From positions 1 through 11,504 of the forward strand of contig CANREK010000024.1 in assembly GCA_947629605.1 (NCBI GenBank): 11,504 nucleotides of DNA, read 5' to 3'. A program made the position numbers and the translations under genes. Origin of the DNA: an uncultured Clostridia bacterium (GTDB lineage: Bacteria > Bacillota > Clostridia > Christensenellales > Borkfalkiaceae). Shown here piece by piece: positions 5,440 to 10,223 of the stretch. Numbering within the stretch: the stretch's first letter is position 1; each line of letters begins with the position of its first letter. A model generated the notes under the pieces. That model was not told where the DNA came from. It worked only from the letters and a program-made list of their open reading frames with translations, and did no database searches.

Positions 5440-6210
5440 ATGATCAGTAAAGTTGTGATCTGCGGCGTCGACACGACAGGGCTCCCCAAGCTCTCCGCAA
5501 AAGAGATGGAAGAGCTCATGCAGAAGCTCAAAGCGGGCGATGAAAATGCACGGGAAAAGTTCATCATCGGCAACATGCGGCTCGTTCTCTCCCTCGTCAA
5601 GCGGTTTTGGGCCAAGAACGCCAACGCCGACGACGTTTTTCAGGCGGGCTGTGTGGGGCTCATCAAGGCCATCGATAACTTCAATTTGGACTTCAACGTC
5701 AAATTCTCCACCTATGCCGTCCCCATGATCTTGGGGGAGATCAAACGGTATTTGCGGGATGGGAATTCCCTCCGCGTCTCCCGCTCCATCCGCGACACCG
5801 CCTACCGCATCCTGAAAGTCAGAGAGAGCATCGAGGAGCGGGATGAAGAGGCCACCATCGAAAAGATCGCCGCAGAGATGCAGGTCAAGGAGCGGGAAGT
5901 CGTCTATGCGCTCGACGCGATCTCCGACCCCGTTTCCCTCTATGAACCCATCTACAATAAGTCGGGCGACACGCTCGAACTCTTGGACCAACTCTATGAC
6001 GAGACGCAGAGCGACGAGATCTGGACAGAGCACGTCGCCCTCCGCGAGGCCATCAACCGCCTGACCGACAGGGAGAGGAAGATCTTGATGCTCCGCTACT
6101 ATGAGGGCAAGACACAGACGGAGATCTCGGCGGAAGTCGGTATCTCGCAGGCGCAGGTCTCCCGCCTCGAAAAAAACGCCCTCGCGAATGTAAAAAAGGA
6201 AATATCGTAA
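5440..6210 (+). CDS. sigG: RNA polymerase sporulation sigma factor SigG
   Basis: This is the late forespore sigma factor. The protein has 256 residues from ATG 5440, after GGAGGT at 5428-5433 with 6 nt spacing. An earlier in-frame ATG (5374) lacks a ribosome site and adds residues absent from the family. The N-terminus MISKVVICGVDTTGLPKL matches the family hallmark (VEICGVDTSKLP in B. subtilis). Region 2 shows NMRLVLSLVKRF, DDVFQAGCVGLIKAIDNF and VKFSTYAVPMILGEIKRYLRD. Region 3 follows with LRVSRSIRDTAYR, and DPVSLYEPIYN is a typical SigG/SigF-group linker. Region 4 ends with TQTEISAEVGISQAQVSRLEK. A strong terminator begins 13 nt after the stop. The gene following sigE is characteristically sigG in endospore formers, which separates this call from SigF. 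Confidence 0.97.
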   Translation: MISKVVICGVDTTGLPKLSAKEMEELMQKLKAGDENAREKFIIGNMRLVLSLVKRFWAKNANADDVFQAGCVGLIKAIDNFNLDFNVKFSTYAVPMILGEIKRYLRDGNSLRVSRSIRDTAYRILKVRESIEERDEEATIEKIAAEMQVKEREVVYALDAISDPVSLYEPIYNKSGDTLELLDQLYDETQSDEIWTEHVALREAINRLTDRERKILMLRYYEGKTQTEISAEVGISQAQVSRLEKNALANVKKEIS

Positions 6211-6222
6211 GTTGAAAGGATT

Positions 6223-6260
6223 GCGCGGCGGCGGGCATTTGCCCGCCGCCGCGCTTATTT
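6223..6260 (+). terminator. Rho-independent terminator after sigG
   Basis: Two 15-base arms, GCGCGGCGGCGGGCA (6223-6237) and its exact complement (6240-6254), are separated by two bases, so the real loop takes in the terminal pairs. They are followed by TTATTTTTG. It begins 13 nt after the sigG stop. Confidence 0.92.
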
Positions 6261-6277
6261 TTGACGCCGTCCCCGCC

Positions 6278-6325
6278 GCTCATCCTGAGCGTAGCGAAGG
6301 ATCCCTGCAAACGGGCGGAGTAACA
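6278..6325 (+). repeat. Dispersed intergenic repeat module B
   Basis: The block GCTCATCCTGAGCGTAGCGAAGGATC, continuing to CGGAGTAAC, recurs with few changes at 8254-8303 (GCTCATTCTGAGC...GCGAAGAATCCC...CGGAGTAAC). A related, interrupted copy is inverted at 8497-8552, and a fragment lies at 178-191. CTGAGCG...GCGAAGRATC blocks are common between genes in many bacteria; their function is unknown. A small hairpin (CGGAGTA/TACTCCG) begins at the module's right end, about 6316-6335. Confidence 0.7.
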
Positions 6326-6372
6326 TTGTACTCCGTAGGTTTAATGGGATGCTTCACGTACGTTCAGCATGA

Positions 6373-6443
6373 GCGCACGGCGTACCGCCGCGCGCATATT
6401 GTCGTGACCCACCCCCCTACCCCCCTCCCACGGAGGGGGCAAG
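6373..6443. repeat. Dispersed two-hairpin repeat module A
   Basis: The module has two hairpins. The first, GCGCACGGCG/CGCCGCGCGC (6373-6382 with 6386-6395), carries one mismatch. The second, CCCCCTCC/GGAGGGGG (6421-6428 with 6432-6439), has a CAC loop. A nearly identical copy with the same orientation lies at 8171-8243. It ends 13 nt before the stop of the converging HxlR gene, so it occupies the 3' region between sigG and that gene. The hairpins lack a U-tract and are not classical terminators. Confidence 0.75.
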
Positions 6444-6456
6444 ACGTCGCCCCATG

Positions 6457-6783
6457 TCATTCCACGTTGCTTTTGTACTCCGTCCCCCATTCTTTCATGA
6501 CATCGAGGATGGGTTTAAGCGACATGCCGAGCGGAGACAGCGAATACACGACGCGGGGCGGCACTTCGGCAAAGACCTGCCGCTCCACAAGTCCGTCCTC
6601 TTCGAGCGCACGCAGGTTGTCCGTCAGCACCTTTTTACTGATCGCGGGGAGACTGTGAAAGAGCTCCGTAAAACGCTTTGGGCCGACAAGCAAGTCGCGG
6701 ATGATTAAGAGTTTCCATTTATTGCCGATGAGCTGTACCGTGGTTGCCACGGGGCAATCGGGTAATTCTTCCTTTGTCAACAT
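6457..6783 (-). CDS. HxlR-family winged-helix transcriptional regulator
   Basis: The protein has 108 residues from ATG 6783, which follows an AGAGGTG Shine-Dalgarno. A longer frame to 6831 would place its start within the promoter region. The family signature is clear: Cys10 in the DCPV segment, VQLIGNKWKLLIIRDLL (16-32), the recognition helix ISKKVLTDNLRALEEDGLVER (48-68) and a wing with VPPRVVYSLSPLG (74-86). HxlR proteins bind as dimers to palindromes. Several members (HypR, YodB) sense oxidants or electrophiles through an N-terminal cysteine at this place; whether Cys10 does so here is inference. It is transcribed divergently from the cupin-sirtuin pair, which it probably controls together with itself. 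Confidence 0.9.
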   Translation of the reverse strand: MLTKEELPDCPVATTVQLIGNKWKLLIIRDLLVGPKRFTELFHSLPAISKKVLTDNLRALEEDGLVERQVFAEVPPRVVYSLSPLGMSLKPILDVMKEWGTEYKSNVE

Positions 6784-6812
6784 GTTTTTCACCTCTCTGA
6801 AACTTTTTCTTG

Positions 6813-6842
6813 ATTGTAGCATAAAATACATCTCTTTGTCAA
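6813..6842 (-). promoter_or_regulatory. Sigma-A promoter of the HxlR gene
   Basis: On the minus strand, TTGACA (6837-6842) and TACAAT (6813-6818) are separated by 18 nt. The -10 lies 29 nt upstream of the start codon at 6783. An imperfect palindrome abuts the -35 element. Confidence 0.78.
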
Positions 6843-6862
6843 TAGTTCAAAATAGAAACTTA
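6843..6862. promoter_or_regulatory. Candidate HxlR operator
   Basis: TAGTTC and GAAACTTA form an imperfect inverted repeat around an A/T-rich centre, directly upstream of the HxlR -35 element. The ATAATC direct repeat at 6874-6879 and 6882-6887 and the AACGTT core at 6895-6900 are other possible protein-binding sites in the same divergent region. None is strong enough to assign without more copies. Confidence 0.25.
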
Positions 6863-6901
6863 GTCACAAATTTATAATCGGATAATCAAAAAGTAACGTT
6901 C

Positions 6902-6930
6902 TTGCATTTCTCTTTTTCCTTTGCTATACT
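6902..6930 (+). promoter_or_regulatory. Sigma-A promoter of the cupin-sirtuin operon
   Basis: TTGCAT (6902-6907) and TATACT (6925-6930) are spaced by 17 nt, with a predicted start near 6937 and a leader of about 40 nt. Its -35 lies about 60 bp from that of the divergent HxlR promoter, close enough for one regulator to act on both. Confidence 0.75.
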
Positions 6931-6976
6931 ATGGATGTCATCGACAAGATAACAAAATTTTTCGGAGGTAATTCAA

Positions 6977-7333
6977 ATGGCAAACAATTTCAGCAAGATA
7001 ACGGTCGGCGGGGCGCCGCGCGTAGAACTGCACGACGTGCTCTCCCTCACGGGTGCGGAAGTCAGCATCAACGAGCTTCCCGCGGGCGCAAGCGTGCCCT
7101 TTGTGCATGCACACAAACAAAATGAGGAGATCTACGGCATTCTCGACGGCGAAGGTAAGGCCGTCATCGACGGAGAGACCGTCTCCCTTGCCGCGGGCGA
7201 TTGGCTGCGCGTCTCCCCTGCCGCCAAGCGTCAGTTTTTCGCGGCGGAGCAGAGCGGGATCAAGTACATCTGCATCCAAGTCAAGGCGAATTCGCTCCAA
7301 GATTACACCGCAACGGATGCCGTGATCGGATGA
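6977..7333 (+). CDS. Small single-domain cupin protein
   Basis: The protein has 118 residues; GGAGG at 6964-6968 lies 8 nt before ATG 6977. Cupin motif 1 is well formed: His44, His46 and Glu50 in PFVHAHKQNEEIYGILDGEG fit the HxHx3E metal-binding pattern. Motif 2 (AAGDWLRVSPAAKRQFF, about 72-88) has Lys-Arg where the third metal histidine usually stands, so metal binding may be altered or lost. The function is not predictable; small cupins include sugar isomerases, dioxygenases and ligand sensors. The stop overlaps the sirtuin start (ATGA at 7330-7333), which argues for co-translation and a shared task. Confidence 0.85.
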   Translation: MANNFSKITVGGAPRVELHDVLSLTGAEVSINELPAGASVPFVHAHKQNEEIYGILDGEGKAVIDGETVSLAAGDWLRVSPAAKRQFFAAEQSGIKYICIQVKANSLQDYTATDAVIG

Positions 7334-8157
7334 TCTCCGCACTGAAAACTGCGCTGGCCTCTGCCGATGCCGTCGTCATCGGCGCGGGGGCGGGGCTTTC
7401 CACGGCGGCGGGGTTCACCTATGCGGGCGAACGGTTCAAAAAATACTTCTCCGATTTTGGGGAGAAGTACGGCTTTGACGACATGTATGCGGGCGGATTC
7501 TACCCCTATGATACGCTTGAAGAGCATTGGGCGTATTGGTCGCGGTATATCCTCATCAATCGCTACATGGACCCGCCCAAGCCCGTCTACCGAGAACTTT
7601 TCGACCTCGTGAAGGACAAGGACTATTTCGCCATCACGACCAACGTCGATCACTGCTTTCAGAAAGCGGGATTCGATAAAAAGCGTCTATTTTACACGCA
7701 GGGGGACTACGGGCTGTTCCAATGCTCCGTGCCTTGCCACGATAAGACGTATGACAATGAGGAACTTGTCCGCCGCATGGCGGCAGAGCAACGGGAGATG
7801 CGCATCCCGGCCGAACTCATCCCCCGCTGTCCCGTCTGCGGCAAGCCGATGACGATGAATCTGCGTGCCGACGATACCTTTGTCGAGGATGAGGGCTGGC
7901 ATGCTGCCTGTGAGCGGTACCGTACGTTTCTCGACACGCACAGACGGAGCAGAATTCTCTATCTCGAACTCGGTGTGGGGTATAATACGCCCGTCATCAT
8001 CAAGTACCCTTTTTGGCGCTTGACCGCCGAAAACAGGCGGGCGGTTTATGCCTGTATCAACTTTGGCGAAGCCTTCTGCCCCGAAGAGATCGCAAAGCAA
8101 TCGATCTGCATCAACGACGACATCGGCGCCGTCCTCTCGGCGATCGGGAAGAGGTGA
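7330..8157 (+). CDS. SirTM-like (class M) Sir2-family protein, catalytic His replaced by Gln
   Basis: The protein has 275 residues from ATG 7330, coupled to the cupin stop. NAD-binding motifs are present: GAGAGLSTAAGF (18-29) and TTNVDH (103-108, with Asn105). The zinc site is Cys132/Cys136 (CSVPC) and Cys167/Cys170 (CPVC). Where deacetylase sirtuins have the catalytic His-Gly, this protein reads TQGDYG, with Gln124. The same His-to-Gln change marks SirTM sirtuins, which ADP-ribosylate a lipoylated GcvH-like carrier and are usually encoded with a macrodomain hydrolase, GcvH-L and a lipoate ligase. Whole-length features (AGFTYAGERFKKYF, FYTQGDYGLFQCS, LELGVGYNTP) also fit that class as I recall it. 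None of the usual partners is in this window. Weak deacetylase activity or a different target remain possible. No terminator directly follows; repeats begin 14 nt after the stop. Confidence 0.88.
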   Translation: MISALKTALASADAVVIGAGAGLSTAAGFTYAGERFKKYFSDFGEKYGFDDMYAGGFYPYDTLEEHWAYWSRYILINRYMDPPKPVYRELFDLVKDKDYFAITTNVDHCFQKAGFDKKRLFYTQGDYGLFQCSVPCHDKTYDNEELVRRMAAEQREMRIPAELIPRCPVCGKPMTMNLRADDTFVEDEGWHAACERYRTFLDTHRRSRILYLELGVGYNTPVIIKYPFWRLTAENRRAVYACINFGEAFCPEEIAKQSICINDDIGAVLSAIGKR

Positions 8158-8170
8158 GAAGGCGATGAAT

Positions 8171-8243
8171 GCGCACGGCGTGCCGCCGTGCGCATGTTGT
8201 CGTGACCCACCCCCTACCCCCCCCCTCCCACGGAGGGGGCAAG
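8171..8243. repeat. Dispersed two-hairpin repeat module A, second copy
   Basis: This is the same module as 6373-6443 in the same orientation. Here the first hairpin (GCGCACGGCG, 8171-8180, with CGCCGTGCGC, 8184-8193) is perfectly paired, where the other copy has one mismatch. The second hairpin is CCCCCTCC/GGAGGGGG (8221-8228 with 8232-8239). It begins 14 nt after the sirtuin stop and may stabilise or end that transcript. Confidence 0.75.
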
Positions 8244-8253
8244 TACGGCGCCC

Positions 8254-8303
8254 GCTCATTCTGAGCCGTAGGCGAAGAATCCCGGCAAACCGGCGGAGTA
8301 ACA
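8254..8303 (+). repeat. Dispersed intergenic repeat module B, second copy
   Basis: It matches 6278-6325 (CTGAGC, GCGAAG-ATCC, GCAAAC-GGCGGAGTAAC). Relative to that copy the order of modules is swapped: here A precedes B, there B precedes A. Confidence 0.7.
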
Positions 8304-8356
8304 CCCCCTCAGTCACCTATGGTGACAGCTCCCCCTCGAGGGGGAGCCAAGGGGGT
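8302..8356 (+). repeat. Half copy of MITE-like family C
   Basis: It begins ACACCCCCTCAGTC, has a short hairpin around CACCTATGGTG, then CAGCTCCCCCTCGAGGGGGAG, an internal perfect palindrome. It corresponds to the left half of the element at 944-1056. The right half is missing and an element of family D starts at 8358. Confidence 0.6.
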
Positions 8357-8357
8357 G

Positions 8358-8476
8358 GTGCGGCGTCATGCTGCCCCGCGCGCATTCTTGTTGCACTAAG
8401 CGCGGCACGAGCGCCGCCCTTGGCGCGAAGTAGCCATAGAGCTATAACGCAAGCTGTCCGAAGCATCTCGCCGCAC
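8358..8476 (-). mobile_element. MITE-like element, 119 bp (family D)
   Basis: It is bounded by GTGCGGCG (8358-8365) and CGCCGCAC (8469-8476), extending to an imperfect inverted repeat of about 15 bp. The interior contains CACGAGCGCCG and GGCGCGAAGTAGCC blocks, shared in inverted orientation with 1-80. A shorter copy with the same ends lies at 102-172. There is no coding capacity. It directly follows the truncated family C copy, consistent with insertion into or next to it. Confidence 0.55.
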
Positions 8477-8496
8477 ATTAGTCCGTTTTCGCCCCG

Positions 8497-8552
8497 CGAG
8501 ATTCTTCGGGTCAAATCCCGTACGCTTTACGTCTTACCTGCTCAGAATGACG
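8497..8552 (-). repeat. Interrupted inverted copy of module B
   Basis: On the minus strand, GCGTCATTCTGAGC is followed about 25 bp later by CGAAGAATCTCGC, the two halves of module B with an insertion between them. No gene is seen in the surrounding 8477-8600. Confidence 0.5.
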
Positions 8553-8562
8553 CGGGGCCGCA

Positions 8563-8590
8563 ATTTTTCATTTTTCATTTTTAATTTTTA
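8563..8590. repeat. Tandem 7-bp A/T repeat, four units
   Basis: ATTTTTC occurs twice and ATTTTTA twice in direct succession. The array sits between the repeat cluster and the terminator of the YjdF-like gene, in an otherwise GC-rich gap. Confidence 0.75.
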
Positions 8591-8600
8591 ATTCAAAACC

Positions 8601-8627
8601 GCGCGGCGGGGCAGAGCCCCGCCGCGC
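8601..8627 (-). terminator. Terminator of the YjdF-like membrane protein gene
   Basis: GCGCGGCGGGGC (8601-8612) pairs with GCCCCGCCGCGC (8616-8627) around a 3-base loop. On the minus strand it is followed by GGTTTTGAATT. A larger inverted repeat (8596-8609 with 8668-8681, 14 bp perfect) can form an alternative, longer stem starting just after the stop at 8685. Confidence 0.75.
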
Positions 8628-8684
8628 TATACGCTATAAATGCCCCCCGCCGCGCTCTGAATCTCCGCCGCCGCGCGGTTTGCT

Positions 8685-9422
8685 TTATTCCTTCCCCTTT
8701 CTCTTCCGTTTGAGGAAGCGGATGGGATAGAGGCAGGCAAAGAACACGAGCGAACCGACGATGGCGACGACCATGTCGTACATCGTGTCGCTGACGGCGT
8801 TGGGCATCTCCTTCATCAAGGTATTGAGATCGGCCGTACTGCCCGCATTTTTCGCCTCCAAGACGTGATTGACGACATCCCCCGTCAATCGGTACACATC
8901 CTGCATGTCGCTGTCGAGAATGGCACCCATGACGTACTCAAAGAGTTCCCAGATCGCCGCAAAGGCGATGACGATGAGCACGACGACGACCGCGTCGAAG
9001 AGGTTCGGATCCTTCCCCTTGATGCGCGGATAGAGATAGAACAGCGTGGCCGCCGCCAAGAATCCGAAAAAGCAGTGCACAAAGGTATCCCAATACTTCC
9101 ACCTTCCGTAAAATCCGAGCGATGTCCCCATATCCACGGAGAAAACGGAGTGCAGCGCCATGAGCGCGATGAGATAGTACGGAAGTCCGAGCTTGAATTT
9201 CCGATTGATGAATACGATGGCGAACTGTACGACGGCCATGAATACTTGATCGAAGTAAACCGTCCAATGGGTGTACGGCGTGATCGACGGGATCGAATAC
9301 AGGATCGTCGTGACGATGTTGCAGATGGCCGAAAGAATGGCGGGAAGATAGGCGAGAAAGAGCTCCCTCATGTCCCATTTTTTGGTGTCCGTTGTTTGAT
9401 TTTCCGTTGTCTGTTGTTGCAT
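8685..9422 (-). CDS. DUF2238/YjdF-like integral membrane protein
   Basis: The protein has 245 residues and about six membrane segments (roughly 21-44, 57-73, 82-95, 114-131, 142-165 and 215-235). It has a polar, Gln/Thr-rich N-terminus and a basic C-terminal tail (RFLKRKRKGK). Polar residues lie in or near the membrane segments: Asp112 and His116 (WDTFVHCFFG), Glu159 and Glu162 (WELFEYVMG), and Asp212 and Asp216 (DTMYDMVVA). That pattern fits DUF2238 (YjdF) inner-membrane proteins, whose function is unknown; the spacing could suit metal or ion handling, but this is speculation. AGGAGG at 9432-9437, 9 nt upstream, fixes the start. The upstream region is the DnaA-box cluster, and no clear -10/-35 pair was found there. 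A strong terminator follows. Confidence 0.75.
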   Translation of the reverse strand: MQQQTTENQTTDTKKWDMRELFLAYLPAILSAICNIVTTILYSIPSITPYTHWTVYFDQVFMAVVQFAIVFINRKFKLGLPYYLIALMALHSVFSVDMGTSLGFYGRWKYWDTFVHCFFGFLAAATLFYLYPRIKGKDPNLFDAVVVVLIVIAFAAIWELFEYVMGAILDSDMQDVYRLTGDVVNHVLEAKNAGSTADLNTLMKEMPNAVSDTMYDMVVAIVGSLVFFACLYPIRFLKRKRKGKE

Positions 9423-9494
9423 TTTTGTCTGCCTCCTCTACTTGTCTCACATTGCGCCGTGCCCTTTTTGCATGGCGCTTTCCCCTTCAAAAAA

Positions 9495-9610
9495 ATATCC
9501 ACACCAAGCCCGCATTTGTGGATAACTTTTTTTGATTTTTTTCTCTGAAAACGGCAATAAGTCGTTGAAATGTGGATATCCACGAAGTTATCCACAGCAA
9601 ATGTGGAAAA
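9495..9610. promoter_or_regulatory. DnaA-box cluster with AT-rich core
   Basis: Six DnaA-box-like 9-mers (consensus TTATCCACA) lie within 116 bp. ATATCCACA is at 9495-9503 (8 of 9). TGTGGATAA is at 9517-9525 (perfect, reverse). TGTGGATAT at 9571-9579 and ATATCCACG at 9576-9584 overlap in the 12-bp palindrome GTGGATATCCAC. TTATCCACA is at 9588-9596 (perfect), and TGTGGAAAA at 9602-9610 (8 of 9). A T-rich stretch (9526-9545) separates two groups. No dnaA, dnaN, rpmH or mnmG gene is in the window. It may be a replication origin or part of one, a DnaA-titrating or reactivating locus, or an operator for the gene at 8685-9422. The whole gap 9423-9694 holds no convincing gene. Confidence 0.7.
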
Positions 9611-9694
9611 CTTTTTTGCATTTATAAATCCAAGATGTATTTTTGTAGACGCTTTTTTGTTCTGTCAACAATCGGACATAAACAAAAATTCGTC

Positions 9695-10210
9695 TCACGG
9701 TTCGTAAACATTATAGGGCATGAGGTGCTTGATCATCGCCAAAACTTCCTCTTCTGCTTCGACGCATCCGCCTTTGAGCCACACCATCACGGTCTCCCGC
9801 ACGAGGCGGGTCAGAATGTTGACGGCGTACTCGATCTCGCGCCCCTCCACGTCGAGATTGCGCTCGGCTCTTCCCGCGAGGAAGAGCTTTTTGATGTGCC
9901 TCTCGTAGTAGTTTGCGATGGAGTTGATATCGCCCGACAACATGGCGTTATAGACGATATCGGGGGCGCGGCGGAAGGCCGTAAGGCTGCGGATGATGAA
10001 TTCTTCCCACGATGTGATGGCGTGGAGGTCGTGGAAAAATTTATTTTCAAAGACGTGCACGACGAGGTCGTATTTGTCCTGATAATATTTATAGAACGTC
10101 CCCTTGCAGATGCCGAGTTCGGCGATGATGTCCTTGACATGGATGCTGTCGATGGATTTGGTCTTTAAGAGGTCCATCAAAGTGTTTTCCAGAAAGAACT
10201 CGATTTTCAT
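9695..10210 (-). CDS. TetR/AcrR-family transcriptional regulator
   Basis: The protein has 171 residues, somewhat short for the family. The N-terminal helix-turn-helix spans about residues 8-50, with VKDIIAELGICKGTFYKYYQDKYDLV (25-50) closely following the TetR pattern (IAxxxGxxxGTFYxYFxxKxxL). The C-terminal helical ligand and dimer domain has no recognisable subtype. A GAGGGG Shine-Dalgarno (10220-10225) lies 9 nt before ATG 10210 and overlaps the stop of the preceding glycosidase gene, 13 nt upstream. The two are therefore probably co-transcribed, and the regulator may control that operon. Its ligand is unknown. Confidence 0.88.
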   Translation of the reverse strand: MKIEFFLENTLMDLLKTKSIDSIHVKDIIAELGICKGTFYKYYQDKYDLVVHVFENKFFHDLHAITSWEEFIIRSLTAFRRAPDIVYNAMLSGDINSIANYYERHIKKLFLAGRAERNLDVEGREIEYAVNILTRLVRETVMVWLKGGCVEAEEEVLAMIKHLMPYNVYEP

Positions 10211-10223
10211 ATGTTTCTACCCC

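Noticed and set aside
4671..5624. A 317-codon open frame on the minus strand across sigE and the start of sigG
   Set aside because: It is antisense to two certain genes, has low-complexity Arg/Asp/Glu/Leu-rich composition typical of a shadow frame in GC-rich DNA, and has no ribosome site.
6931..7125. Short open frame starting at the cupin leader
   Set aside because: It starts at the -10 end of the promoter, before the predicted transcript start, has no ribosome site and overlaps the cupin gene in another frame.
8158..8684. Possible CRISPR array in the repeat-rich gap
   Set aside because: The repeats are of different types and lengths, with no regular repeat-spacer periodicity and no cas genes.
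8865..9548. A 227-codon plus-strand frame opposite the YjdF-like gene
   Set aside because: Its composition is charged and repetitive, it runs into the DnaA-box region, and the minus-strand gene has clear membrane segments and a good ribosome site.
9572..10168. A 198-codon plus-strand frame opposite the TetR gene
   Set aside because: The minus strand encodes a recognisable helix-turn-helix protein; the plus frame has no motif or ribosome site.
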